Part shown: positions 1-12,415 of the stretch, piece by piece
Layout: every line of letters begins with the position of its first letter
Numbering within the stretch: the stretch's first letter is position 1
NCBI GenBank assembly: GCA_050084985.1
Contig: JBITNC010000001.1
Location: 164,672,001-164,736,000, forward strand
Direction of reading: 5' to 3'
Source of the DNA: Nageia nagi
Taxonomy: Eukaryota > Pinophyta
DNA length: 64,000 bases
Notes under the pieces: model-generated
What the model was told of the DNA's origin: nothing
Seen by the model: only the letters and a program-made list of their open reading frames with translations
Databases searched by the model: none
Made by a program: the position numbers and the translations under genes

Positions 1-940
1 ATAGATCATGATTCCTCTTACCATGTGCTTGATAGGATAATTTTATGGTCTATTGATGTGTTTGAAATGAATGATACACTCTTGAACATGGGGGCATGAT
101 TGGAGTTAAAATAATTTCATCCCAAGAGGTAAGGCAAGGTTATTTATCATAATGATGCCTATTTTGAAGAGTATATGTAGTACATAGCAAGTTTTTCCCT
201 GATACAATAGTTTACCTTATTCTTTCATTGCATAAAGTATGCTAGGTAGTAGGGGTGTGTGTGTATGACATTATTGTTCTCATGTCATAATAGGATTGGA
301 GGAATTTCATAATATTTCTCAACCTAGTGATGAGATACCATGGTTGAATGAGCCTCTTATTGATATCAACATTTGTACATAAGAGGTGCCAAAGATCATT
401 CAAATTGGAACAAGAATCATTAGGGAATACAAGCAAGTGTATCATCAATTCTTGACAAAATTCAAGGACATGTTTACTTGGGAATACAGTTACATGATAG
501 GATTAGATATAGCCTTTATGACTCATAATTTGGTGGTATAAGAAGGTACAAATCCTATACAACAAAAATAAATACCAATGCATCCAAAGCATTCTTTGCT
601 AGTTAAGAAGAAGATTGAAAAATATCACAAAGCATGATTCATTGAGCCTATTGACTATTCCCTTGGTTATCCAATATTGTTTTATATTTAAAACCAAATG
701 GTGAAATCAAATATTGCATAGATTTTAGGGATTTAAATATGGCTTTTCTAAAGGAAAACTTTTTATTACCACACATTGACAAAATTATGGATTCTACGAT
801 AGGACATGAGATGTTATCATTCATGGATGGTTTCTTAGGATACAATCAAATCAATATCAATAAAGAGAATCAATATAATTCAACCCTTTTCCACACATTA
901 CAAAATATTTTATTGGGTAGTCATGCCCTTTGGCCTCAAC

Positions 941-1088
941 AATACAAGGGAAACATATTAAAGACCAATGGTAACTATGTTTCATGAGCTTATTCATAAA
1001 TTAGTTGAAGTTCAAAAATACAAGGGAAACATATTAAAGAGTAATGGTAACTATATTTCATGAGCTTGTTCATAAATCAGTTGAAGTT
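941..1088 (+). repeat. 76-bp-period tandem duplication in E0 RT
   Basis: A segment starting AATACAAGGG at 941 recurs at 1017, and both copies end GTTGAAGTT (1012 and 1088). Copies differ at a few bases. A 76-bp step is not a multiple of three, so the duplication itself breaks the RT frame just before the catalytic palm motif. Confidence 0.85.
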
Positions 1089-3060
1089 TATGTTGATGAT
1101 ATTCTTGCCAAGTCAACTAAAAAGTAAAATCATTTAGATGACTTAAGAGTCATTTTTGAAAGGATGAGATAATTTAACTTGAAGCTAAATCCTAAGAAGT
1201 ATATTTTTAGGTTATCTAGTGGTAAGTTATTTGGTTATGTTGTATCTAAAAGAAGCATAGAGATAGACCCTAAAAAGGTAAAAGCTATAATGGACATGCC
1301 TCCACCATGAAATAATAGACAACTTAGAAGTCTGCAAGTTACAAGTAGTCAAGAGGTTCATGGCTCAATTAGTGGATAGGAAAACTCCATTCTCTTATTT
1401 ACTCAAGACCAAAAATCAATTTATATGGACAAAGGAGTGTCAAAAGGTATTTTAATATATCAAGAGTTACTTGCTTAACCCTCCTATTTTATAGCCATTT
1501 GATCATACTAAGCCTCTATATTTATACATTCCAGCTACACCTAATGCTATTGAGATATTCTTTTTGCAACTTGATAATAAAAATAGGAAAAGGGATGTAC
1601 ACTATTTGTCAAAGATACTACAAAATGTAGAAATCAACTACATACCAATTGAGAAGTTGTGTTATGTCATAGTCTACACAACTTAAAAATTTAGGCACTA
1701 CATGATCATCAACACTACCTTCATTTTGGCTTAAGTTGATCCATTAAGATATTTGCTATTAAAACCATTGTTGCAAGGAAGACTAGCAAAATGGATTATG
1801 GAACTCCAAGATTTTGATCTCCTCTACACATGCCAAAAAGTAATCAAAGGATAGGTTATAGTTGATATGCTTGTAGCAAAATCATGTGATAAAAATAGTA
1901 ACAAAACTATAATTACGGTACTAGTTGAGAAGTGTGAGGATAAAACATGGATACTATTTTTTGATGAATCCAAATGTTTACAAGGGGCTAGGGTAGGAAT
2001 TATGATAGTATCCCCTAAAGGTGGTATGATTCCTATAGCCTACAAATTTAATTTTGAATGCATAAATAACATGGTTGAGTATGAGGTTTTAGTATTGGGA
2101 TTAAAGGCAAAAATCAACCTTGGAATCAATTAGTTTAAAGTATATGGTGATTCACCACTTACAATCAATTAGATCAATAATACTTACAACATAAAAGATG
2201 AGAAGTTGTAGCCATATAAACACCTAGTGGAAGCAATGGTTCAAAGGTGCTTCACACAAATTTAGTTTGAGAATATTTCAAGGAATAATAAAATATTTTC
2301 AGATGCTATGGCTAATGTTGCTTCACTAACACCTATCTCAGTTGAAGATGAGAAAATTATAATAAAAATCAATAGCCTTAGATGTTGTTCTTTTCTATAT
2401 GATGATAACTTCCAAGGGTTCTTCAAGAAGGAAACATTCATATTTGTTATTCTCCCATTACATGCATGGTATAATTATATATATAATTACCTAAATCAAG
2501 GAAATATTTCATATTAATTTCAATTTAGATTTCTCAAATGAAGGCTGAAACACATGGCTACAAGATATGTCATTATTGTTGATATTATTTACAAAAGGTC
2601 ATTCGATGGTACTTTGCTTAGATATCTAAATGAAACTGAAGTAAATAAGGCTATGGAACAAGTACATGATATCATAAATGGAGATCATTTCAATGGTAAA
2701 GCCATTTATCATAAGATCTTAAGACTAGGTTATTATTAGCCATCTATGGAAATGGATTGCATTTTACATGTTCAAAAATATGAAAAGTGTCAAAAGCATG
2801 CTAACTTGAAATAGGATCCTTTAAGTGAATTAGCTACAATGATATCACCTTCAAGTGGATTTAATTGGTGTTATCAATCCCAAATCTAGTGAGGTACACA
2901 AATTCATCTTAGTTGCTATAGAATACTTTACAAAATAGGTAGAATTTGCACCTTTGATATCCTCCAAAGGTCAACAAATTGTGAATTCATGATTGAAAAT
3001 ATCATAGCTAAATTTGGTGTTCCATATCATATCATCATGGATAATGGAAATAACTTCAAA

Positions 3061-3636
3061 AGTAAACAATTTAGAGAGTTTTGTACAAGTTTTAAGATCA
3101 AGCAAAGGTTTTCATCAACCTACTATCCATAAGGTAATGGAAAAGCAGAAGCAACCAACAAGATCATTGTTAAAAATTTATTCAAGATAGTTAAGAAGAA
3201 TCATAGAGATTAGCATTCATAACTTATATATACATTATGGGAATACATAATAAGCATCATATTATTATAGGTTATACTCCATTTTCATTAGTCTATGGAG
3301 ATGAGGTTGTATTACCATTGAAGATTGAGATACCATCATTGAGGGTAAAGTAAACAAGTCAAAGAGTTTTGTACAAGTTTTAAGATCAAGCAAAGGTTCT
3401 CATAAACCTACTATCCATAAGGTAATGGAAAAGTAGAAGCAACCAACAATATCATTGTTAATATTTTATTCAAGATAGTTATGAAGAATCACAGAGATTA
3501 GCATTCATAACTTATATATACATTATGGGCATATATAATAAGCATCATATTATTACAAGTTATACTCCATTTTCATTAGTTTATGGAGATGATGTTGTCT
3601 TACCATTGAATATTGAGATACCATCATTGAGGGTAT
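3061..3636 (+). repeat. 288-bp tandem duplication inside E0 integrase
   Basis: The stretch 3061-3348 recurs at 3349-3636, seen by matching blocks such as GAGTTTTGTACAAG, CTACTATCCATAAGG and CCATCATTGAGGGTA at a constant offset of 288. Copies differ by scattered substitutions, so the duplication is not recent. The step equals 96 codons, so it keeps the reading frame and repeats the C-terminal half of the integrase core, which includes its catalytic Glu region. Confidence 0.9.
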
Positions 3637-4006
3637 CCTTAGAAGGCATCATTGATTGGTAAGAACAATGAAAAGCAAGACTAAGATAGTTAGAAGGATT
3701 GGATGAAAAGAGATTCCATGCCTTGGAAATTTGGAACATCTTACAACTTATCAAAAATGAGCCAATAAAGCATATGGCAAGAAAATTGTACCATGTGAGT
3801 TCCAAGTGGGTGATCTAGTACTCAAAGAGAATCATCATAAGTTAAAGGTGAAAAAACAAGACAAAGGTAAATTTGAGACCAATTGGATTGGTTCCTATAT
3901 CATCAATACCAAGCATCCAAATAATGCATACAGGTTAGCAATAGTTTATGGAAAAGTTGATAAAGTTTCAACAAATGCAAAGCATATCAAGCCTTTTTAT
4001 GCATAG

Positions 4007-4705
4007 GGTAAGCTTATCACATAAGTTCTAAAGATTTTCCTTCAATCAATCATTCGTACAAAGGTTAGATATTAGGATCTTAGCTTCATTTATATTCTAT
4101 TGGGCTAGCACACATGCTAGATGTCTATTTAAAATTCATCAATCATACCAAAGCTTATGCTTGTATCCTTAGCATATTTTAGGCTAAAATAAAAATCACA
4201 AGCTTCAATAGTCATAATCAGGTTAGGTAAACCATGTGGCACATTCAACTAATAGTCAATAAGTGGTCATTTCCATACCAATGATATTAGTTCATTTAGT
4301 TGTGTAGATGATACATTAGGTAATCATTTGTCATTATCAAACATTATACATAAATCAAGCCCATAAAAGTAGTCACATCTTAGTATCAAAAAATTCGTAG
4401 AGTTTGAATCAACATGAGGTTTAGCGCTCATGCTAACATTTCTTCATAAAATCACATTTTTCATCATAGGTAAGTGTAGGTATCATTTTCTATGCTCTTA
4501 TCTTTACATTTACGATTGTTATTTAATCATATCATGATTTGTTATTTGCTTAGCATATCATGTCCTTATTGGATGGACATTAAATAACCATCACTATTTT
4601 GATCATTTGGTTGGAATGAAACCAACCATTTCTCTTGGGTTAGCTTGGTGTTTGGGACCAAACTAATCATTAGTCTAATGGCCACATTATCACTAGTATT
4701 ATACT
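4007..4705 (+). other. Non-coding 3' region of E0, left of the E1 insertion
   Basis: About 700 bp between the pol stop and E1. No reading frame or recognisable motif. It continues at 12416-13169 after E1 is removed. Confidence 0.6.
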
Positions 4706-4710
4706 CTTGT

Positions 4711-5150
4711 TATTAGAATTTGTAATATAATATTATGAATTAATATTCTTCAATGTAAACTCATAAACACTTAAAGTATCACTAGATACCTTTAAGTGTT
4801 TAATGAATATTATATTGTGGAATCTTAGCCTTACCCTTGAGTAAAATGAAGGCTAAGGTGGAGATTTTATCTTATAAATATAGGGCCTTCCCTCTTGTAA
4901 AACACACAAGTTTAGAGAGCAGAGTTATGCTCATAGATTTTAGGAAGATAGGAGATGAGTTTGTAAGAGAGTTATCTTTTGAGTATTAAAAGAATCTTGG
5001 TTAGTGGATGTACTCTTAGTTGGAGGAACCACTTTATATCTTGTGTTATTTGTGAGATTGGTTTATAGTTTTATGCTATTGTATTGATCTTGTATCTTTC
5101 ATAAAGATCTTGGTAGTTTGGGGTTTAGTCAAATAGGGTTAGATCCTTCA
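4711..5150 (+). repeat. E1 5' LTR
   Basis: 440 bp, starting TATTAGAATTTG (the terminal TG has become TA) and ending CCTTCA. Contains an inverted repeat at 4765-4801 and a TATA-like TTATAAATA at 4872-4880. It pairs with 11972-12410. Confidence 0.9.
4872..4880 (+). promoter_or_regulatory. TATA box of E1 5' LTR
   Basis: TTATAAATA lies 160 bp into the LTR and is followed by AGGGCC. The same element occurs at the matching place in every copia LTR of this window (12134, 24514, 52638, 53823, 61936, 62708), so it is the likely start-site selector. Confidence 0.65.
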
Positions 5151-5152
5151 AG

Positions 5153-5164
5153 TGGTATCAAAGC
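5153..5164 (+). other. E1 primer-binding site
   Basis: TGGTATCAAAGC begins 2 bp after the LTR and matches the complement of the plant initiator-Met tRNA 3' end (TGGTATCAGAGC) with one change. This is the usual primer of plant copia elements. Confidence 0.85.
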
Positions 5165-5729
5165 CTAATTTGAGGCTATACTTTAACATTCATGAAGGTT
5201 CATCTCCATACTCATTCCTCATCCTTGTTGAGGTAATATCAAGTGGAGGTATAAATTTCTCCTTTTTTATTTTAATGATATTTTGATTACTATGATACTA
5301 ACCATGTGATTTCTAGTTTCTAATTTCTAGTTTTGAAACTATATTTCAAATGACTATTATTATTATGTCATTTTTTTATATACTAACATGGCTTATGTAT
5401 CAAGTTGCAATTTTGTTGAGGATATTTTGCTTAAACTTATATTGTTTTTAGAAGTTTATTATTTTTGCTAACCCTCTAAGGTATATGGCATTTATTTTAA
5501 CAACAATATGTTTGAATCATTTCACTAAATTTGCACTTTCTTTACATTGATTTATTAAGATACAAAAGAATTGCCAATTTTTTTTACAAAATTGCATTCA
5601 ATTTTTTCTATTTAATACTATTATTGCATTTTTTTAAATATGATTTTTTTAAAGTTTTTAATTTTTTGCTTTATATAATTTTTTTTATCTATATATTTTT
5701 TTAAAAATATATATATATAAATTTTTTTT

Positions 5730-5995
5730 GGCTAACATCCCCCAAAAGGGGCTTGCGCAGCTAGGCACATGCAGCCACTAGCTAGTCGCCCCTATTGGGT
5801 AGTGCATGCAACCTCTAGTTGGCTACCCTATATTAGGGAGTGTGCTCAACCTCTGGCTAGCTACCCCATTCTTTGGGAGCATGTGCAACCTTTGGCTATC
5901 ATGGCCCCTTTAGGGTGTGTGCTGCTAGGGCAAGCACCTTGCCCTTAAACTTGGGGTGCGACTAGGTAGTGCACGTTAGCTATGCCACTGGCCCC
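5730..5995 (+). repeat. GC-richer leader cassette of E1 with a ~40-bp tandem repeat
   Basis: A block far richer in G and C than its surroundings, between T-rich tracts. Four imperfect units of about 40 bp start near 5765, 5801, 5841 and 5879, each with a (C)AACCTCT-GGCTA core. I find no similar sequence in E2, E5 or E6, although each has a different GC-rich block at the same place. It is not recognisably coding. Confidence 0.7.
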
Positions 5996-6030
5996 ACTTC
6001 CCCATTTTCAAAAGTAAAAAAATATAAATT

Positions 6031-6183
<153 letters not shown>

Positions 6184-6959
6184 TATAACATTATATATAC
6201 TTCTTACCCAAAATCATGCTAAGTATTTACAAATGTGCTTTGTCTCTCACTCCTTTTTTTTTTCCTTGCACTTGCAAAAATAATTTTTTGTCTTGCATTT
6301 ATCTAGAGGGATATGGCTTAGCTTTATAATAAAGTGGGTAAGTGATTATTTTTCTCAACATATCCTAAGGGGTAATTTACCCTTATTATTTTAATATTTT
6401 CGCTATCTACTTTTGACTTAAAGTCTTCTTTGTGCCTTTCAAAAAAAAGAAGAAGTAGAATCCTATGTTATTTGAAGGGGGATCTTTAGGGGTATCCAAG
6501 GAGATGTTATTGGTATCCAAAGTTTAAAAATAAGCTTTATTTATTTTTAGAGATTAAATGTTAGATGGGTATATCTCATTTTTTTTGCTAAGCAAATTTT
6601 AGAGCTCTTGCCTTGCATTTTCAAACAAAAAGGGTGGTGTTAATTTTTAAGTTCAAGAGGGGGAGATAATTAATAAATATTTTAATTAATTTGCACTTAA
6701 ATTTTATTTTTTAATACATGTTAAGTATTAATGTGTGAACTTAAATATTTTGTGTACTTAGTTAAATTTTGATACTTAAAATTTTGTTGAGATCAATTTT
6801 TAAGTATTATGATTTAGAATAATTATAATTTTGATACTTAAAATTTTGTTAAGATCAATTTTTAAGTATTATCATTTGGAATAATTATGATGCTTCAAAT
6901 CATGTTATGTATTAATTTTTCTATAATGATTTTAAGTTCTAAATTTAACTAAATCTTAT

Positions 6960-7545
6960 GGAATCCTTGTAAAGAGATCCACTAGGGGTTGTAACAAAAC
7001 CCATTAGACTCTTATGATTCAATTTTTTGTTGTTTGATGTAATTTCACTTTCTTTTTTGCACTTTCATTTATGTTTTTCAAATTACGCAAATAACAAAGA
7101 GAAACCCCTAAAATGAACACATTCGATGTATTTTCTACAACATGACTTGTTTGGAGAGCCATGAAGTGAGGATAAGGTAGACTGGAGCCTTCAATCTGAT
7201 GATCCAAGTGATGGAAAGTTTGTACTTCTCAGTTCTTCCTTAAGTCCTTTGTTGGTCTGGATTTAACTCCAATAGGTGAACAAGTATTTGTGTAGTGATA
7301 CCACATGTTCACACATCCATTCAGGGATTATCTTAATAATCTAAGAGGAAAACTAAAAACCTAATCAAAATAATTAATTTGGCCAATCCAATAAATATTG
7401 GAACCTTGAAAAATAGCTATTACTTCTCCTAATGAGAGTAGATTGCTATCTAAGATAAGTTGGTTGAGGATTCGTAGTACCTGGGATCCACCTTGTAGAA
7501 ATTCAGGTGAAGGCCTAATTCATGAGAAAATAACCTCAACATTAC
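6960..7545 (+). other. Conserved pre-gag block of E1
   Basis: About 590 bp aligning with 26005-26600 in E2 and 56240-56840 in E5. Landmarks in order are ACAAAACCCATT, ACATGACTTGTTTGG, GATACCACATGTTC (a variant in E5) and CAGGTGAAGGCCTAAT. It is non-coding in all three copies, yet conserved far better than the flanking leader. Its 3' end carries a good splice-donor match (CAG|GTGAAG near 7505). Confidence 0.75.
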
Positions 7546-9940
7546 TCCTTTTGTTGGTTATATGGTGATAATAAAATGTTGGATATATGGATATCTGATT
7601 ATGCATATATTGATTATTCTTTCTCATGTATGATGATGTAAATATTTTATGCAAATAATCATTTTATAGATTATGATGAAAATGTGCACATTAATCTATG
7701 TAATTAGGAATCTTATATCATTGATTAAATGATAAATCTTGTTAAAATTATGATAGTACTCTTGTTGATATTCATAGTTTCAAATTTTTGATGGAGCAGT
7801 TAAAAGGTCTGCCCTTCTCCATAGTTGCAAATTTTTGATGTAGTTAAAAGATCCTCCCTTCTCCATAGTTGCAATTTTTTAACGAAGTGGTTAAAAATAT
7901 TTTCTCTTCTCCTTGATTAAATAAGTTTGAATTATTTTCTCTATAATTATGGAGAAGTTAAATTTTAGCTTATTTAATATGTCCTTAGTAGTGACATAAT
8001 TAAGTCAACATTATTGTATTTGTGGCATTGAAGAATTTTTGCTTATCTTGAGAATTTGGAAATTTATCCAATAATAGTTTGGTACAAGATAGAAGCAAAA
8101 ATAATATTTATTAATTTTTCAAAATTCCACTGACATGTCCAAGTGGATAAAAAAACTAAACAAAATCATTAGCATGATCAAGAGAGTTAGAGTTAGAACT
8201 CTTAGGATCTGTGATAGGCAAACTAGGTATATTGAACATAACAACATGAGTGATAAGGGAAAAATGACACCTAATGTCAAAAAATGGGTAGTACATCCAT
8301 TGATATCCTTCTTGAGTTAGTCATGAAACATAAGTGGACTCCCAATGAAGATCTCATTACCATATTATGAACGTAATGGTATAGGGGTGGTAGTACTCCT
8401 AAGGATGTAGCATGGTAGGACCTACATAATGCAAAAAATAGAAGAAAAATTATGTCCAAGAATAGTAAAAGATGATCTTCCATGTCTAGTTTAGGTGAGA
8501 AACAAGTGTGATAATGAGGTGAAACTACTTGGCATCCTCCAAATGATGGATAAAATAGATGGCCCATCGATAGGGAATTCAAGGACCCTGTATGTAAAAT
8601 AGGTTTTATTGCAAAGCAATATGCATCATAGTGCAAGCACATTGTATGACTCAACCTTGAATGCATCAATAAAAAAATTCTTGGAGAAGATTGATGTGAA
8701 GACCATGGAAAATGGTCATATCCATGATAAATGAAAAATGAGTTAGATCTCTATCAGAGTATTGTAAATAAGTTGAAAGACATGGTGATCAAATAGAATG
8801 AAATGAACTTATAGAATTGCAAAATAAATAGATCATCGATCGTAAATAGAAACATCAAAATGGATCAAGCATATAAATACCAATGTAATAGTATACTTAA
8901 CCATTGATTGATTAATCAAATATGTGAGACATGAATTGCATACTTTTTTAAATAGCTAGAAAATATTCCCACTGACAAGCCCAAGTAGGTGGCACTTATG
9001 GCACGATTGGTGCTCGGTATGGTGAATGGTCACTAGAATTAGAAGAATTAGCATCATATTTAGATGTTCTAGAATCTAGTATGCCAAACCCTAAAAGATA
9101 TTGATGTGAAAGAGGCAAAAAGTGATAAGAAAAAGAAAATCGATGATGTAAAATTTGTTATCTACCTCACCAAGCAATGCAAAAAGAGTAAGTGGATGAC
9201 CATTGTAGACTATGTTGATGAACTACCCATGCAATAGTGAATGGTTTGAAATACTCCTATGGATGCAGGGAAGGTGGTCTGATGTAGCATACGAATTACA
9301 AAAGATAGTAATTAAATGGGGTATAGATCATTATACACCATGTTCAATCGAGTCGACTAAGAAAATGAAATAATAGGTGAACATGATCATCATGATTGAG
9401 ATGAAGGATCATGCAAATACCATAATGATTATCTGGGTATGATTGAAGAAATACTATTTGCTATTGTAATAAAGCCTCAGAGGTGATAAAGGAGCAATTC
9501 CCTAATGTTGCATGAATGCTTCTATGCACTATGTTATCCTAGAGATCTCTTGGTAGGGCATGAAACTAAGAAACATCCATGAAATATAATAGAGAAAAAG
9601 GATTTTAGCTAACCTATTAAATGTAAAGCATCTATTGAAAAGTGAGGATCATTTATGACTATTTATAATGAAATTTTTTTTTTATATGATCAAAATATAA
9701 TAATTATGATAGCTAGAGAAAAGGATTTGTTAGACAATAAATCTGTAAAGATAAAATATCTCCCTTTAAAATAATTTAATTGATTAGATGTCATACATTT
9801 AATTTCATGTTAGTATTGCAATAATTATAGTACTAATAAGATGTGTGATGACTAAGTGATAATGGTATCATTGTGTTATTTTCTCTCTCATCTCGACTAT
9901 TAAATGGAATAATTTAATCCTGAGCAATAGGTTGATCACC
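7546..9940 (+). other. E1 interior of unknown origin
   Basis: This is where gag and pol would be in a complete relative. No gag, protease, integrase or RT motif is visible on either strand. Short pieces look like decayed coding sequence (for example 8135-8320 opening MSKWIKKLN, and lysine-rich stretches near 9100-9200), but no family is recognised. The ACTGACATGTCCAAGT-like string near 8130 recurs in altered form near 8970, hinting at an old internal duplication. Confidence 0.5.
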
Positions 9941-10381
9941 ATGAATCCCATAGAGAATTTTTTCACAAACATAGGAAGTGCTTCCCTAAATTCTAACTAG
10001 GAAACAAATTTATGGGAAAACTTAGAGAATGCCTATCTTCACCACAAACTAGCTGTAATAAAGGCCAAGATGGAGATAATGACCCATAATTATGATATGA
10101 TGCAAAGAGAAAAAGTTGTATATGTATAGTATTACAATAAACTCTTGGCTAAGCAAAATGAACTACTAGCTATGAAACATATATGGGAAATACAAGCAAA
10201 AGAGAAAAAGATACAAATTAGGTATGATGCAAGCAATAGTCTCTACGGGATGCGATGATTAAAAGAAAAGTGGAAGAAAAGGGCATCCATGTATGAGGAT
10301 ATCCTTTGACACTTTGGTATTCACATTTCAAAGGAAATAGCATATGAACCTTTTATGGGTCCTAAAGAAGGTGGACCATAA
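9941..10381 (+). pseudogene. Unknown decayed coiled-coil-like reading frame in E1
   Basis: Starting from ATG at 9941, one frame runs 147 codons to the TAA at 10379-10381 and is interrupted by only four stops. It opens MNPIENFF and is rich in Lys, Glu, Gln and Leu, including a stretch around ENAYLHHKLAVIKAKME and KEKWKKRASMYEDIL that looks helical. Several stops could come from C-to-T change (Gln or Arg codons). I do not recognise the family; it does not resemble the gag of E2 or E5. It may be the C-terminus of a longer protein whose front lies in 8130-9940. Non-functional as it stands. Confidence 0.45.
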
Positions 10382-10439
10382 TCTCAATCACTATAATCAA
10401 ATACTCTGGTATGGAATGGACTTTCCTACTCAAAATCTA

Positions 10440-10500
10440 AGCATCCTTTATTCACCAAGCCCCTTTCTAAAGTTAGGTTGGTGAAGTATCCCTAAAGGGG
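10440..10500 (+). pseudogene. Fragment of copia pol C-terminus in E1
   Basis: Reads LFTKPLSKVRLVKYP followed by the purine tract AAAGGGGGAG. It corresponds to the last residues of E5 pol (LFTKPLPEA ... SRGSEV, ending at 60861) with an internal deletion. It shows that E1 descends from an element that once carried pol. Confidence 0.75.
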
Positions 10501-10659
10501 GAGTATTGGTTGAATTATTTATTCTCTATTGTAATATCATATTCAAACCCCAAGCACATTTTATAATATACCTACTTCCTTTTTAAATAAAGGTGTATGA
10601 ATAAGCTCTCTATTTTTTGAGTATACGTTGCTCATACAATATGTCACTATTTTTAGTGC

Positions 10660-10945
10660 ATCATAAATCCAAGCATATTTTTTGAATTCTTGTATGGTTG
10701 ACTATAAGTATTGGCTTGGCATCTCTGTGATGACTTATAATGCACCACAAATTCAAGCACACCTTTGAATTTGTCTTGAATTCTTATTGTATGGTTGAAT
10801 ATATGTATTGGCTTAGCATCTTCATGATGAATTATAGTGCAACCCAAATCCAAGCATATTTTATGAATTCTTGTATGGTTGACTATAAGTATTGGCTTGG
10901 CATCTCTATGATGACTTATAGTGCAACCCAAATCTAAGCATATTA
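10660..10945. repeat. Tandem repeat, three units of 84-97 bp
   Basis: Units begin near 10665, 10749 and 10846, with a partial unit at 10930. Each contains CAAGCA, GAATTCTTG, GTATGGTTGA and TTGGCTTGGCATC-like cores. The last core also occurs once in the 3' untranslated region of E2 (near 52006) and E5 (near 61280), so this is a local expansion of a family-wide motif. Confidence 0.8.
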
Positions 10946-11170
10946 TATCAAAGAGAAAGTTCTTAATGAAACAACTATAGCTCTATTCATCTAACTTTAT
11001 CTCTTTTGATTCATTCACTAGATTTCTTCAGAAACTATGAAAGTTTATTATGGTTAGTGGAGTTGTCCTCAAGGGGGAGTGAAGTTTTAATTCTTGTGTT
11101 GATTTATATTTGTGATGACAACTTCATCCCTAAGAGGATTCTTTGTTGTATAATTTTGATCTTTATGTAC

Positions 11171-11320
11171 AACTTCATGGTTAGTTCACTCTATGTGAGG
11201 AACTATTGTACAAATTTATTACCTTCATGGTTAGTTCACTCTATGTGAGGAACTATGTTGAGCATATTGTGTACACCTTCATGGTTAGTTCACTATATAT
11301 AAGGAACTCATGGTACAAAT
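11171..11320 (+). repeat. 3' untranslated tandem repeat of E1
   Basis: Three units begin at about 11171, 11221 and 11275, each containing CTTCATGGTTAGTTCACT and a GAGGAACT-like end. It is homologous to the 49-bp units of E5 (60936-61131); E2 has a single copy near 51785. Confidence 0.85.
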
Positions 11321-11971
11321 TGGTTTTTGCTAGCATCACTATGTGAGGAATCAGTATGTGCATTTTGGCACTATTTGATTATCCATATGTAAGAAACCAT
11401 ATACATTGTTTCAATTGTCACTATGAAAGGAATTATTATGTGCATTTTTGCACTATTTGGTTATCCATATGTGAGGAACTCATATGTGCTTATACTCTAT
11501 TGATCAACACATATTTTATATATAGCAGGTGACTATAAGTGTTAGCTTGGCATCTTTGTGATGACTTAAAGTGCATCATTAATCAATTAATAGATGGCAT
11601 TACTTAGTTAATTTATATTTTGATATGAATGTTTATATGATGCATCTAATTTATCTTGTTCATGAGCTACTTGTAGCTTGCAAGTTTCTTCTTGACAGTG
11701 CAGGTTACTTTAGGTTGGCAGACTCATGGAGACTCACATGACAACATGTTGTTAGTCGACTACTCTATATAGTGAAACTAGTTATGGTTAATAATTGTAT
11801 TGTAAACCATTTTGTAAAATGGTAAAGTAGTGAGTCTTAAACTAAGATCTCAAATGAACTTAAAGATGTAAATGTTCTCATCTCCACTTGTATCTATTTT
11901 GAAGAGAACTCTCTCTTACTCTCTCTTTCTTCTTCTTCTATGCTCTATCCCAATATTACCTTAAGGGAGAG

Positions 11972-12410
11972 TGTTAGAATTTGTGATGTAATATTGTGAA
12001 TTAATATTCTTCAATGTAAACTCATAAACACTTAAAGTATCACTAGATACCTTTAAGTGTTTAATGAATATTATATTATGGAACCTTAACCTTATCCTCG
12101 AGTAAAAGAGAGATTAAGGTGGGAATTTTATCCTATAAATAGAGGGCCCCCTTCTTGTAAAATACACAAGTTTAGAGGGCAAAGTTATGCTCATAGATGT
12201 TAGGAATATAGGATATGAGTTTGTAAGAGAGTTATATTTTGAGTATTAAGAGAATCTTGGTTAGTGGATGTACTCCTAGTTGGAGGAACCACTTTATATC
12301 TTGTGTTATTTATGAGATTTTTTTATGGTTTTATGTTATTGTATTGATATTGTATCCTTTATAAAGATCTTGTTAGTTTGAGGTTTAATTGAATAAGTTT
12401 AGATACTTCA
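11972..12410 (+). repeat. E1 3' LTR
   Basis: 439 bp, starting TGTTAGAATTTG and ending ACTTCA, preceded by the purine tract TTAAGGGAGAG (11961-11971) and followed by the target duplication CTTGT. Holds the inverted repeat at 12026-12062 and TATAAATAG at 12134. Confidence 0.92.
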
Positions 12411-12415
12411 CTTGT

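Larger units (their letters stand above)
345..4006 (+). pseudogene. E0 pol relic: RT, RNase H, archaeal-type RNase H, integrase
   Basis: Once encoded the polymerase polyprotein of E0. Readable with many stops and frame changes: an RT lead-in with PIQQK and a lysine-rich KKKIEK stretch (about 560-620), RT fingers and palm (about 700-1300, with VDDILAKS near 1095), first RNase H (about 1490-1800), then archaeal-type RNase H at 1940-2170 in which FFDES, the VEYEVL motif and VYGDS carry the expected Asp/Glu/Asp set. An integrase zinc-binding region follows (2640-2800, HDIINGDH and CQKHANL), then the integrase core (2860-3640) with an internal 96-codon tandem duplication. The C-terminal basic domain ends with KHIKPFYA and a stop at 4004-4006. 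The longest open pieces are 739-987, 1867-2133 and 3806-4006. Non-functional. Confidence 0.85.

Noticed and set aside
8277-8669. 130-codon minus-strand frame in E1
   Set aside because: No recognisable domain, and the plus strand carries the better coding-like signal. Probably chance.
10660-10945. CRISPR-like array
   Set aside because: Unit length varies, there are no spacers, and the cores are shared with retrotransposon 3' regions. The same holds for 60936-61131.
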